This document shows positions 7,451-16,525 of a stretch of 42,266 bases of DNA, piece after piece. Source of the DNA: Lachnospiraceae bacterium (lineage in GTDB: Bacteria; Bacillota; Clostridia; Lachnospirales; Lachnospiraceae). The stretch spans positions 1-42,266 of the forward strand of contig CAJTFX010000037.1 in the NCBI GenBank assembly GCA_910575555.1, read 5' to 3'. Within the stretch, counting starts at the first letter, position 1. Every line of letters starts with the position of its first letter. A program made the position numbers and the translations under genes. A model generated the notes under the pieces. That model saw only the letters and a list, made by a program, of their open reading frames with translations, made no database searches and was not told the DNA's origin.

Positions 7451-8419
7451 CTACTCTATGTCAGGCTGTAAATCAACCCAAAGACAGCACTCCCTGCATT
7501 TTTTTGTGCCGTTTCCAACACAAAGGGGATAGGGGTTATCTGTTTCCGGCTTATAGCAGTCTGGTTTTTCCAAATACTCATTTACCAATTCGTGTGCAAC
7601 CTCTGACACAGTTTCCCAGTAAGATTCCCAGTAGTGGTCATTCTTACCAAGTGCATTTTGAAGCCTTTCCGGGAACCGTCGGTCATGAACCATCCGTTCA
7701 TACTTCTCATCTGTAAGCTTTGCAATTTCACCCCAGTCTGACACCTGGGAAACAAAATCCTCAAGCTGGCAGGAGGCTTTATGAATCTCAGCAAGCTCCC
7801 TTACAAACCGGTTGGACGCGCAAAGTTTTTGGGCAATGATTGAAAGCGAATAATGGTTTTCGCAGTATTCCCCGTCAATGTAGCATTCATAGGAATCTGC
7901 AGTGGAATGCACCACAAAATTCCCATAACCGGCCCACCGCGGAATACATCCGTTTTCCAATTCTTCCTCTAATTTCTGGACCAATAGGCGCTTGGCATCG
8001 TCGAAATCCGTATACACTTCAGAAGAACTGCCGTGTTCGCCTTCTACCGCCCAATCTTCTGCCAGGATGAATACCATTGGATGATGACGGCATTCTTTCA
8101 GGTCATCAAGCGGGCATATCATTTCCGGCGCCATGATAACCAAATCCAGAACAATATCGTCAATGGTCTTTGGATTCTGGTACAATTCCGAAAACCTCTC
8201 CTCCAGCTCTTCTACATCGTAAGGAATCACCGGGACTTCAAAGGAGCAATAAATATCCGGCGTTTCATTTTCCGTATCTTTATCCTCACCGTCACGGATT
8301 TCCGTAATGCTTCCATACAAACCCTCGTATTCACTTCCAGGCATACCCACAATGGATGCGCCAACCACATAAGTAACGCCTTCATACTCAAATTCAGCGC
8401 CAATTCGATTTATAATCAT
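7451..8419 (-). CDS. Unrecognised multi-part protein with DUF4314-like N-terminus
   Basis: The 322-residue protein begins with a short beta module (GVTYVVGASIVGMPGSEYEG, then GLYGSITEIRD and DIYCSFEVPV) that resembles a gene-expression-cassette DUF4314-type fold. It is followed by a middle helical region and a cysteine-bearing tail (CVGNGTKKCRECCLWVDLQ) that could hold a metal. No enzymatic motif is seen. The gene ends with TAG; 12 bases later, in frame, the next gene starts with its own GGAGGG site, so this TAG reads as a true stop. Confidence 0.55.
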   Translation of the reverse strand: MIINRIGAEFEYEGVTYVVGASIVGMPGSEYEGLYGSITEIRDGEDKDTENETPDIYCSFEVPVIPYDVEELEERFSELYQNPKTIDDIVLDLVIMAPEMICPLDDLKECRHHPMVFILAEDWAVEGEHGSSSEVYTDFDDAKRLLVQKLEEELENGCIPRWAGYGNFVVHSTADSYECYIDGEYCENHYSLSIIAQKLCASNRFVRELAEIHKASCQLEDFVSQVSDWGEIAKLTDEKYERMVHDRRFPERLQNALGKNDHYWESYWETVSEVAHELVNEYLEKPDCYKPETDNPYPLCVGNGTKKCRECCLWVDLQPDIE

Positions 8420-8432
8420 TCCAATCCCTCCC

Positions 8433-9560
8433 TTAAATATGATAGTCCACGCCTACGAGAACATCCTCGTCTTCCAGATTGTCAATGTACTCGTCTATGC
8501 GTTCCGGCCAGTCAACAGGAACAGCGCCGTTATTTATCCACTCAAAGTCCTCTCTGCTAAACCAATTGTCTGCGTCTACGATATCGTGGACATATACCGG
8601 ATACTTCCGATGATCAAGGATGTCATTCCGTTTCAGATAATCCTCAACTGTCTCACCCTTGAAATACTCCATTTCTCCATAATAAAAAACGCCTTGAGGG
8701 GTTATGGCTCCTCTGAAGCCTTCTTCATACTGGTCCGTAACAAATATTTTCTCTAATTTTGAGAAACGCTCCCTGGCTTTTTTCTCACGCCACTCGCGCA
8801 TTGCCTGCCACTCAATATCCTTTTTCTTAGCAGCACATACCCAGATATATCCTTCAGGCGCAACGGATTCATAATTCTCATTACACCAGCTGCGTTCGCC
8901 AACCGAATAATCGGTACACGAATCTTTGACCAAAAACATCTCCGGCCATCTGCCGCCGATTTGATACCAGTCCCACATAACATTAGGATTATAAATGAAG
9001 CCATAGCCTCCATGTTCCTCATCATATGAAAATCCGCGCCCGTTTTCCGCATAATCTGCAAAGCTGGCATACAGCTTTTTTCTGGGATAATCAGGCAATG
9101 CCCTCATACGCTTAGCCCTTTTTGTCCGCTTTTCATGTTTTAACGGACCGGCTTCTCTCTGAAATACCTTTCCATTCCGGATCACAAAACACCCCCATAA
9201 AGGATATCCGTTTGCTTCGACAATCTTTCCTTGCGCAAGCTTGATACAATCTGCTGTTGAATTATACTCTTTGCGCAGCTCTTCCGTGTAATCTTCAAAA
9301 GACAGGTATTCCGGATTTATCGGATCTGCAGAATAAAAATCCATAATCCCAACAATTTCACGATTGACTGCTCTTGCAAATGAAGAACGGAGATTCTTTA
9401 ACTCCTCCATGTAAACGCCTAACATAATATTGTCTTTTTCCGCGTCTTTTCTTGCTTTTAGCTCTGCAAGCACAGCCGCAATTTCTAAATCCTTTGCTTT
9501 ATCCTCTTCTAGTAAACCCTCAACATGCTCAGCCTGCCGTCCGGCGGGCCGCATGGCCAT
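8433..9560 (-). CDS. Unrecognised element protein with WDWYQIGGRW motif; start region may be frameshifted
   Basis: The 375-residue frame contains GFIYNPNVMWDWYQIGGRWP, a tryptophan-rich motif I associate with phage/plasmid hypothetical proteins, and a charged helix (MREWREKKARERFSKLEKIF). The C-terminus is acidic. No function can be assigned. The start is unclear: ATG 9560 has no ribosome site. A well-placed GAAAGGAAAATAGAG does precede ATG 9630, which opens a different frame (see 9529-9630). A one-base insertion, or a ribosomal +1 shift, between about 9530 and 9560 would join the two. Confidence 0.55.
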   Translation of the reverse strand: MAMRPAGRQAEHVEGLLEEDKAKDLEIAAVLAELKARKDAEKDNIMLGVYMEELKNLRSSFARAVNREIVGIMDFYSADPINPEYLSFEDYTEELRKEYNSTADCIKLAQGKIVEANGYPLWGCFVIRNGKVFQREAGPLKHEKRTKRAKRMRALPDYPRKKLYASFADYAENGRGFSYDEEHGGYGFIYNPNVMWDWYQIGGRWPEMFLVKDSCTDYSVGERSWCNENYESVAPEGYIWVCAAKKKDIEWQAMREWREKKARERFSKLEKIFVTDQYEEGFRGAITPQGVFYYGEMEYFKGETVEDYLKRNDILDHRKYPVYVHDIVDADNWFSREDFEWINNGAVPVDWPERIDEYIDNLEDEDVLVGVDYHI

Positions 9561-9630
9561 CCATGCTATGGAAGCTAAGGGCTTTCATAGTAATAGGAGC
9601 TTGTACAGCTGCCAATGTTCTAAAATGCAT
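9529..9630 (-). CDS. Short frame overlapping the start of the 8433-9560 gene
   Basis: ATG 9630 has a good upstream ribosome site and encodes MHFRTLAAVQAPITMKALSF and 13 more residues before TGA at 9529. The next frame downstream is offset by one base and lacks its own ribosome site. Either this is the true N-terminus of the 8433-9560 protein separated by a frameshift, or a leader peptide coupled to it. The sequence alone does not decide. Confidence 0.4.
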   Translation of the reverse strand: MHFRTLAAVQAPITMKALSFHSMDGHAARRTAG

Positions 9631-9655
9631 CTCTATTTTCCTTTCTTGAAGACAG

Positions 9656-9687
9656 AGATGGGCAACTGTATTTTCAGCTGCCCATCT
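9656..9687 (-). other. Intercistronic hairpin
   Basis: On the minus strand AGATGGGCAGCTG pairs over all 13 bases with CAGTTGCCCATCT (one G-T wobble, loop AAAATA). No T-run follows, so it is not an ordinary terminator. It sits in the 160-base gap between two genes of the series and could be an RNA processing or stability element. Confidence 0.5.
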
Positions 9688-9793
9688 TTCATATTTTTAT
9701 ATTTTGATGTTGTTATACCCATAATACCGTTCTTCCATATAGGACGGCCCCAGTGGGCAGCTGGCTCAAATCAGGGATACTCCCCGCATTCTG

Positions 9794-10903
9794 TCATGCC
9801 GTCAGGTAGTGAATGTTTCTTTCTGCGGCACGGACTATAGATAAATACTCCGGTATCAGCTTCTGCACTTCTTCCTGCGCTTCCTCCCCATAGTAATCGT
9901 TATAGCATAGCATGATGCTGTCCGCCGGAAGGATCGTTGCGCTGCGCGTAGGATCATAGACACACGCAGACGGCTTGAATTCCGCCGTAACCATGTTCCT
10001 GCCCTTCTCGTCATCCAGATACACCATCTCCCTGCCCTCTTTATTGAACATATCCAGACGGCAGTTGTTTGATTTCATGACTGTCCCGTCATTGAAATGA
10101 AGGGTAACATTATAAGCCGTTTCCCTGGTGTTGATGATATTAAGGTCCTGGATCACCGTTTCAAATGCGCCTCCCATACTAAGCTCGAACGCAATCGCCC
10201 TAAGGCAGTCAAAGTTCAGCGCCACTTTCTTGGAAAACAGGATTACCTTCTGGATTTCACTGACATACTGTGTCCCAAGCTTATCTGTAAGGTATTCCAT
10301 GATTTCCTCCGAAGAGGGATATTCAAAACGGAAATGGTAATGGAACCGCCCAGGGCGGTTTACCAGATAGTCATTCAGCTTACGCAGGCTGTTACAGGTA
10401 ATGATAAAAAGTTTTTTCCCCTGGGATGTCCCATCAAACAGGCTCAAGAGCCTGGACTGCGGATCTCCTCCATTGTCTCCGGAGCTGGCGCTGCCAAAGG
10501 TTTTGTCAAACTCATCAAACAGAAAAACAGCCTCCTGCTCAATAGACTCAATGTATGAGGCAATACCAGGGATAAACTGGTCAATAATGATGACAGGATA
10601 TCCATCTTCCACAGCCTTTGACGCCAGTATCCGGGCAAAGAGGGATTTTCCAATCCCCTTGTCGCCGCTTAAAATTACGCCCAGGTTCCGTTCAAATTTC
10701 GTAAACGCCTGGAACACCTTGTCTGCTTTCTCCGGATGGACGCCGTAGACCTTCTCTTTTACAGCAAGGTCTGTGCGCGTCTCCAGAAAAAATCCGGACA
10801 TCTTTTCAAAACGGACGGTATAGGTTTTCGCCGGCAGCCTGTCATAAGCCTTGAGCGAGTCGTCATAAATTTCATATCTTTTTCCAATACTGATTGCCTT
10901 CAT
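9794..10903 (-). CDS. AAA+ ATPase
   Basis: The 369-residue protein has a Walker A GDKGIGKSLFA near residue 78, Walker B AVFLFDEFDKTFG near 128, a sensor-1-like LFIITCNSLRKLN and arginine-finger-like VNRPGRFHYHFRFEYP, the standard AAA+ order. A beta-rich C-terminal domain (VTLHFNDGTVMKSNNCRLDM) follows and is not recognised. ATG 10903 is preceded by AAAGGG. It is the fourth gene of a membrane protein / MoxR-like ATPase / zincin-VWA / AAA set and probably a second motor of that set rather than a replication initiator, though this is inferred from position only. Confidence 0.75.
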   Translation of the reverse strand: MKAISIGKRYEIYDDSLKAYDRLPAKTYTVRFEKMSGFFLETRTDLAVKEKVYGVHPEKADKVFQAFTKFERNLGVILSGDKGIGKSLFARILASKAVEDGYPVIIIDQFIPGIASYIESIEQEAVFLFDEFDKTFGSASSGDNGGDPQSRLLSLFDGTSQGKKLFIITCNSLRKLNDYLVNRPGRFHYHFRFEYPSSEEIMEYLTDKLGTQYVSEIQKVILFSKKVALNFDCLRAIAFELSMGGAFETVIQDLNIINTRETAYNVTLHFNDGTVMKSNNCRLDMFNKEGREMVYLDDEKGRNMVTAEFKPSACVYDPTRSATILPADSIMLCYNDYYGEEAQEEVQKLIPEYLSIVRAAERNIHYLTA

Positions 10904-10988
10904 GTTTTTATTCCCTTTCTTTGTTGTTTTATTATAAGTTTCTTTTGATTTCCAGGTGGGGCGGGATCTGTAATCTCCCCCTGACCTG

Positions 10989-13265
10989 TCATACCCGTAT
11001 ATGCCGCTTGACCACACTGGTCAGCTTCGTGGGCAGCTGGTTCAGGTCGGTAATGTCCAAAAAGGAATCCCCGTAAATCCGTTCGATATTTTCCTTATCG
11101 CTGCCGATAGCAGCCGCAACAAACAGGATGCCTTTCCGCTGGTATTCCTGCTTAATGCCGCGGAGATCTTCTTCTGCTGCAGAGCCGCCGTATCCTGAAT
11201 CTGCCGGCTGTCCGTCCGAAACCAGCATCAGTATCTTCACTGCTTCCGGCCGTTTGGAAAGCTGTTCCGCCACAAACCGCAGGGCTGCGCCGTCACGGTT
11301 GCTTCCGCGGGCGCTGATGTCCATGAGCCGGTACTTATCGTCATGGTCAAAGCTCTCAAACTCTGCATAAGAATACAGCTCCACTGTGTCATATCCGGTG
11401 GAATGGCCGTAAACCATTACCGGGATATCAAGGCTCTGGCAGAAATCATATAGGATGATCGCTGACGCTCTTGCATAGGTGCTGCGGTCACAGGAACACA
11501 TGGAACCCGATTCATCCAGCAGCAATCCTACTGCCAGCTCCGGAATTTCATTTGGCAGGCTGTTCTTATAAAACACCTTGCCGTCATTCCGGCACAAGGC
11601 ATGCGCATCCAAACGCCTTCCCATAATCAGACCGGTCTGCTTTCCTCCACGGCGGTTTTCCCTGAGCTGTTTGACCAGGCTTTTCTGCAGCTGGCGCGAG
11701 ATATTGATTAACGGCGCCGATATCATATCGTACTGATCCGTCAATTCCTCATCCACACTGGAAATGCGGTTGATCCGGATGCTGACGCCGGCATGGATAT
11801 TTCCATAAGAAATATTCTGCGCAACATCATTCAGTTCCTGGATGCGCTCATTTTCCAGCTGCTCACAGGCCGCCCTTTCTGCCATTTTATCCAGCATACG
11901 CTCAATATCGGCGGCACGGTCATACTGCTCCCGTTCATAGGACTCATTCTTTTCGGTTGTCCCTCCAAGCGGTTCGGAAAGGGATTCCGTCTGCTGATAG
12001 GGGATTCTGCCACTTTCGTTTTCCACCGTCTCCTGTTTCCCGGAATTTTCCCCGGAGCCACCAACGCTGCCCTCAGATTCCTCTGGAATTTCTGGTTGTG
12101 CCTCTCCAGACTCAGATGGATTTTCTTCATTTTCCGTCTCAGTCTGGGGAGAACTTCCATCCTCCTCTTTTGGTTCTTCCTCTTCCTTGCTTTCCTCTGC
12201 ATCTTCCTGCGTTTTTGCCCGCGCGCCTGCCGTTGCCGAAGTTTCAGAACTTCCGGAAGCCTCCGGTACCGGCGTACTGCTTCCTTCACCCATCTCAGAT
12301 CCACCTGCAATTGACTTCAACACTTCAGCCATTATTTCACCAATGCCTGCAGGAGAGCCTGCCGCTGCGGCATCCTCCTGACGCTTCTTGCAGATTTCAC
12401 AGAATTCTTCTATGTATTCCCAGCAGCGTACCAGGATCAGATTGACAACATGTAATCTTTCTTTTCCGGATTTGCTCATCAGTGCGCTGTCAATGTCTGG
12501 AATCAGCTTGAATACTGTCTGGATCCGCTCATCACTGAGAGGCTCGTCGCCATACTTGATCTCACCGAATTTTGCATAGGACAGCAAAACCTGCAGGATG
12601 CTTTCAAAAATATGCCTGCTGCCGTCATCCTCCTGCTCAATTAACTGCGTTACCGTTGGAATCGATGCAAAATGCTGTTTCCGCAGTTCTTCCAGGCCAT
12701 ATCCAATCGTACCTGGAAAGTTCGTCAGGACACGGTTTTCAATGTACCCGTCTTCGATGACATTTGAGATTTGGTGTGCGATGAACTGCACTGCCTCCAG
12801 GCTCTTAGTGTCTGTTTTGACATAATCCCAGAACGCCCTTTCTTTTCCTGCATCTACGGATGTCTTCAGATCCGGCGGATAGGGGTACCATTTGTATCTT
12901 TCCAGATAATTGGTATGGGTCTGTGCGGCAAGGAAATCCGTATATAGGACATGCCCCAGCTCATGCGCAAACGTACCGCACACAATCTGGTAGCGGTTCT
13001 CCCGCCCCCTTACCTTCGTGACCATTGGGTTCCCCGAATTGATACGGATGTACATATTGTCCGTCGCCGCCAGGAACGGGTCCTTCGGCTTCCAATACAG
13101 GTTAACGCGCACACGGCGGTTATAATGATACCGCCGTGTCTGCGCTGCCGCCAAATCTTCAAAGTGTCCCGCAAGAATACGAGACGAGAAGAACTGGCGG
13201 TCAGTAATTTTGCTGCGCTTCTCATTGAGGCGCTGCTTCACAAGTTTGTGATTCACCCTTGCCAT
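10989..13265 (-). CDS. Large zincin-like plus von Willebrand A domain protein (CobT-like)
   Basis: The 758-residue protein has an HELGH zinc-metallopeptidase motif near residue 100 in CGTFAHELGHVLYTDF, a long acidic Ser/Glu/Pro-rich linker at about 330-450, and a C-terminal VWA domain with a full MIDAS set: LLDESGSM near 580, then the GSNRDG loop and MLVSDGQPADSG. VWA proteins encoded beside MoxR AAA ATPases form chaperone-like machines that insert cofactors or remodel complexes, as in the CobN/CobS/CobT type of chelatase. The upstream neighbour is such an ATPase. The added HELGH domain is unusual. ATG 13265 follows AGGAGG. The substrate is unknown. Confidence 0.8.
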   Translation of the reverse strand: MARVNHKLVKQRLNEKRSKITDRQFFSSRILAGHFEDLAAAQTRRYHYNRRVRVNLYWKPKDPFLAATDNMYIRINSGNPMVTKVRGRENRYQIVCGTFAHELGHVLYTDFLAAQTHTNYLERYKWYPYPPDLKTSVDAGKERAFWDYVKTDTKSLEAVQFIAHQISNVIEDGYIENRVLTNFPGTIGYGLEELRKQHFASIPTVTQLIEQEDDGSRHIFESILQVLLSYAKFGEIKYGDEPLSDERIQTVFKLIPDIDSALMSKSGKERLHVVNLILVRCWEYIEEFCEICKKRQEDAAAAGSPAGIGEIMAEVLKSIAGGSEMGEGSSTPVPEASGSSETSATAGARAKTQEDAEESKEEEEPKEEDGSSPQTETENEENPSESGEAQPEIPEESEGSVGGSGENSGKQETVENESGRIPYQQTESLSEPLGGTTEKNESYEREQYDRAADIERMLDKMAERAACEQLENERIQELNDVAQNISYGNIHAGVSIRINRISSVDEELTDQYDMISAPLINISRQLQKSLVKQLRENRRGGKQTGLIMGRRLDAHALCRNDGKVFYKNSLPNEIPELAVGLLLDESGSMCSCDRSTYARASAIILYDFCQSLDIPVMVYGHSTGYDTVELYSYAEFESFDHDDKYRLMDISARGSNRDGAALRFVAEQLSKRPEAVKILMLVSDGQPADSGYGGSAAEEDLRGIKQEYQRKGILFVAAAIGSDKENIERIYGDSFLDITDLNQLPTKLTSVVKRHIRV

Positions 13266-13292
13266 ATAGGGTAATCCTCCTTCCTATTTGTT

Positions 13293-15170
13293 TTATACTG
13301 CCGCTTTCTTTCTGGGCGGCGCAAATATCGGTTCCAGTACGGTGCTGATCAATGCCTCCCGGTCCATTTCATCGGCAGTCGCTTTGCTGATAATCGTGTA
13401 AAGCGCCGAGTGGTAGACATCCCCGGTAATCTCAGAACTGATAATCCAGTCAATCAGGCTCCGCATTCCATAAGAGCCGTCTGTAATACTGTTCTTACGG
13501 CAATACTCCGCCATATCATTTACCACCTGCACCATCTGGGATACCTGATATTCGTCCGTCGCGCCGGTAACTGACATGGCACGCTGGACCATTACTTCCG
13601 GTTCCGGCAGCTCCACATCACGCACCAGGCTCATTCTGTCCAGAACGGACTGGTTCATGCCACGGCATCCTTCATAGCTGGTATTTGTTGTCACTACAAC
13701 CACTGCGTCCGGATGGCGTTCAATCATCTCGCCCGTGGGCAGGGTAATCGTGCCGGACTGCTCCAAGAGGGAGTTCAGGCCCACCAGCACACCGGGCTGC
13801 ACAATCGTGGATGGCTCCTGGATCTCAATCACATATCCGTTTTTCAGAGCCTTGATAAAATCCGTTTCCACATAACTGTAGGTCTGCCCGCTGCTTTTGG
13901 ATGCCTCATCCCGCTTTGAAAGCGCACGCACCTTTTCTGTCACCTTGTCCAGAACAATCCGCATACAATCCTGTGAGGTTGCCGCGGGGTTCTCCGTTCC
14001 GGTCAAAGCCTGGTAAACGCCTGACGGGTCATAGTCCATATCATCCAAATCCGGAAGCCCCATCAGCTTGGACACATTGGCGTAATTCACGCCGCCCATG
14101 CTTTTTAAGGTTTCCTTCTCCTTATCGAGCTGTGCATCGCCGGTTGACGCCGAATCAGAATCTGGGAAAATCATACCGACAAAATCGAATATTTCCGTAC
14201 CGGCAGAGCAGGTGTATTTCATGTAAGGCAGATGAAGCCCGGAAGCAATCGCTTTGGCTCCCATTGTCTTACCGGTGCCTGCCGGCCCGCGTAACAGGAA
14301 ATTACGCATCTGCATGGATCTGCCCGTTGTTGCCTGCGCATGCCGGCAGATGTCCACAACCTCCTGCGGAATGATATACCATTCCGGGAGCTTCGGGACA
14401 AGGCTCTCCTCCACTGCGTTTAATGCCCTTTTATGAAGCCCATACTTACCGACGAAGTCCTCATGCTCCACAAGGGAAACCGCCTTCTTGATCGTTGCCG
14501 GCCCGGTCTTGGCAAATATGGTAAATTCGCCTGCCGATACGCTGGTCGGTGCAAACGCCCCGGAATCCAGCTGCGCCTGTGAAACGCGCATCAGGTTACC
14601 CGACTTGTCCACGCCTACCTTGATATGGGCGGAACACGCAGGATCCTTGATCCGGCGGTAAGCATTGTCGCACAGCATGGCCATGCATTCCGTGGCCTTC
14701 GCCATATCGGGATACCCGCTGTGAAACTGGTCGTAATACTGCTCCAGATTTTCCTGGAACTCATCATCCCCCTGCAGGATCGGCATCAGCGCCATCATGA
14801 CGGCAGCCCCGTCACGGCCGGAAGCGTTCAGCGTATAACTCTCAAACACCTCCGTGTTCTTATCGTAAACGCTTGCCGTCACCGAACCTGAATTGCTGTC
14901 ATAAACGACCAGATGGTAGGCATCCGGTCCCATGGAGGATTTGTATTCTGCCACAGTCCGGTGGTCAATCACGCCGACCGCGCCTTCCCCGCTGCCATTC
15001 ATACAGCGGCAGACTGCATGCACTGCTTTTATGACCGTAGCGCAAAGTGTTGAAGCCGTGCTTCCATTCCCATATTTAGAAGAAACCTTGACTTTTTTGT
15101 TGGTAATGGTATCAAAAGGCTCCGGGAGCGGACGGCTGTAGTTAAAAATATTGTTTATGGATACACTCAT
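13293..15170 (-). CDS. MoxR/CbbQ-like AAA ATPase
   Basis: The 625-residue protein has a roughly 270-residue N-terminal region of unknown fold, then an AAA domain with Walker A LLRGPAGTGKTMGAKAIASG near residue 295, a TEIFDFVGMIFPDSD segment, VVVVTTNTSYEGCRGMNQSV (sensor 1) and LDRMSLVRDVELPEPEVM (arginine finger region), followed by a helical lid. This order fits MoxR/CbbQ/GvpN ATPases that pair with VWA proteins. It lies 28 bases upstream of the zincin-VWA gene, whose product is its probable partner. The Walker B acidic pair is not obvious in the usual DE form; IQEPSTIV lies where it would be expected, so hydrolysis should be tested. Confidence 0.75.
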   Translation of the reverse strand: MSVSINNIFNYSRPLPEPFDTITNKKVKVSSKYGNGSTASTLCATVIKAVHAVCRCMNGSGEGAVGVIDHRTVAEYKSSMGPDAYHLVVYDSNSGSVTASVYDKNTEVFESYTLNASGRDGAAVMMALMPILQGDDEFQENLEQYYDQFHSGYPDMAKATECMAMLCDNAYRRIKDPACSAHIKVGVDKSGNLMRVSQAQLDSGAFAPTSVSAGEFTIFAKTGPATIKKAVSLVEHEDFVGKYGLHKRALNAVEESLVPKLPEWYIIPQEVVDICRHAQATTGRSMQMRNFLLRGPAGTGKTMGAKAIASGLHLPYMKYTCSAGTEIFDFVGMIFPDSDSASTGDAQLDKEKETLKSMGGVNYANVSKLMGLPDLDDMDYDPSGVYQALTGTENPAATSQDCMRIVLDKVTEKVRALSKRDEASKSSGQTYSYVETDFIKALKNGYVIEIQEPSTIVQPGVLVGLNSLLEQSGTITLPTGEMIERHPDAVVVVTTNTSYEGCRGMNQSVLDRMSLVRDVELPEPEVMVQRAMSVTGATDEYQVSQMVQVVNDMAEYCRKNSITDGSYGMRSLIDWIISSEITGDVYHSALYTIISKATADEMDREALISTVLEPIFAPPRKKAAV

Positions 15171-15191
15171 ATTTCATTTCCTTTCTGCATT

Positions 15192-15923
15192 TCATTGCGT
15201 AAGATTGATTTTGATTCCTTCCGGCACACAGCAGACATCTTCCAGGCCAGCCCTGACAAGCTCGCCACAGACATCCTCCCAGCTCTCTTTCGCTGGAAGC
15301 TCATCCGCATAGATCAGCAGTTCCGACAGGTTCTGCCCAATCGCCTCGTTACACCGTGTGTTCAGCTCAAATATGTGCGCCTCCGCCCATTCAAAGGCGA
15401 TAAGCTTTAAGCTCTCCTTTTCATTTTCTCCAGGCTGCTCTGGCTCTTCCGGTTCCGGCTCTGGATTAGCTGGCTCTGCAGCCGTTTCATATTCGATGCC
15501 CAGGACCTGAAGATTGTGGATATTGACCTTTGCCCGTCGGTACCCGCCCGCACGGTTCAGCAGCACAAACAAATCGGCGCCCGTTTCAAACAACGCTTTC
15601 GCATTAGGCGCTTCCCATACCCATCTCGCCTCCGGATACTCAGCTGCAACCAGCTCAGTAATCCGTCTGAGTATGACAGAATAGGCAAGCGCTTTCACAT
15701 CTGTTTCCGTCGGTACCGGTATCGGCTGTGGCACTGGCATGGGTTCTACGGTTTCCACCTTTTTTGCTGCCAGAAATACCATCCGGACTGCCGCAATCAG
15801 GACGCCCAGTATCACAAGGAGGAGGATCGGCCATAGCCTGCAGACAAAGCACAGCAGCGCCAATACCCCCATAACAACAAGCGCCTCATGGACAAACCGG
15901 ACCTGTTTTTCTCTGTTATCCAT
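15192..15923 (-). CDS. Membrane-anchored protein of the AAA/VWA set
   Basis: The 243-residue product has hydrophobic stretches near residues 13-27 and 29-52 (ALVVMGVLALLCFVC and LLLVILGVLIAAVRMVFLAA), a proline-rich spacer (VEPMPVPQPIPVPTETD), then a soluble domain and a Pro/Glu linker (PEPEPEEPEQPGE). The soluble part has no recognised enzyme motif. It could tether the ATPase-VWA machine to the membrane; this is inferred from gene order only. A strong terminator lies between it and the SSB gene. Confidence 0.65.
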   Translation of the reverse strand: MDNREKQVRFVHEALVVMGVLALLCFVCRLWPILLLVILGVLIAAVRMVFLAAKKVETVEPMPVPQPIPVPTETDVKALAYSVILRRITELVAAEYPEARWVWEAPNAKALFETGADLFVLLNRAGGYRRAKVNIHNLQVLGIEYETAAEPANPEPEPEEPEQPGENEKESLKLIAFEWAEAHIFELNTRCNEAIGQNLSELLIYADELPAKESWEDVCGELVRAGLEDVCCVPEGIKINLTQ

Positions 15924-15955
15924 GGTTTTTGGTTCCTTTCTGGAATGCAGGACGC

Positions 15956-15998
15956 AAAAAAACGCACATGAAATTACAGAATGTAACCCATGTGCGTC
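15956..15998 (-). terminator. Intrinsic terminator after the SSB gene
   Basis: On the minus strand ACGCACATG pairs perfectly with CATGTGCGT and runs into seven T residues. It should separate high SSB expression from the AAA/VWA set downstream, unless read-through is promoted. Confidence 0.85.
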
Positions 15999-16027
15999 TC
16001 AATACGCCTGATTCAATTTTGCTCCTT

Positions 16028-16525
16028 TCAGTTCTCGTCAAAGAACGAGCCGCCGCCAAACGCTTCATAGCCTGTAAAGCCGTCCGGCATCTGTCCTCCT
16101 GCAGACTGCGCTGCAGGCTGTGCCGCTGCCGCTTTCCTGGTATTAGGAGTTGCGCCATTTGGCTGCTGGTTCGCATCCTGGTTCTCTTTAGGCTTGCCGC
16201 CGGCATACTCGATGTCGTCCAGGATAACGACCATTGCACTTTTGGATTCGCCTGTCTGCTGGTCTGTCCAACTATCTTCGTCCAGCCTGCCGCGGAAATT
16301 GATAAACGAGCCTTCTTTCAGCTGCATTTTGGCAATCCTCTTGCATACATCCCCGAATGCCTTAACCGAGAGGTTCATCCAACGGGTGTTGTTCTCAGCA
16401 CGGGAATCATAAACCTTCTTTCCAATACGGAACCTTACGGCATCTCCTTTCTCTGAAAATTTGAGCGCTGCTGCACCTTCATAGCCTCTGGATACAACGG
16501 CGCTGGTTGCAATTACGTCTAACAT
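16028..16525 (-). CDS. ssb: Single-stranded DNA-binding protein
   Basis: The 165-residue protein has an OB-fold pattern: MLDVIATSAVVSRGYE, AVRFRIGKKV, RWMNLSVKAFGDVCKRIAKM, LKEGSFINFRGRLDEDSW and MVVILDDIEYA, followed by a low-complexity Gln/Ala/Gly tail and an acidic C-terminus ending FDEN rather than the usual DDDIPF-like tip. SSBs on conjugative or phage-like elements coat single strands during transfer or recombination, here plausibly together with the YqaJ nuclease. It is the first gene after the attenuator module at 16731-16854, and a terminator follows at once. Confidence 0.8.
   Translation of the reverse strand: MLDVIATSAVVSRGYEGAAALKFSEKGDAVRFRIGKKVYDSRAENNTRWMNLSVKAFGDVCKRIAKMQLKEGSFINFRGRLDEDSWTDQQTGESKSAMVVILDDIEYAGGKPKENQDANQQPNGATPNTRKAAAAQPAAQSAGGQMPDGFTGYEAFGGGSFFDEN

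Noticed and set aside
11831-12310. Long second frame inside the acidic linker of the zincin-VWA gene
   Set aside because: It is very Arg/Lys-rich, a by-product of the Glu/Ser-rich codons of the real frame.
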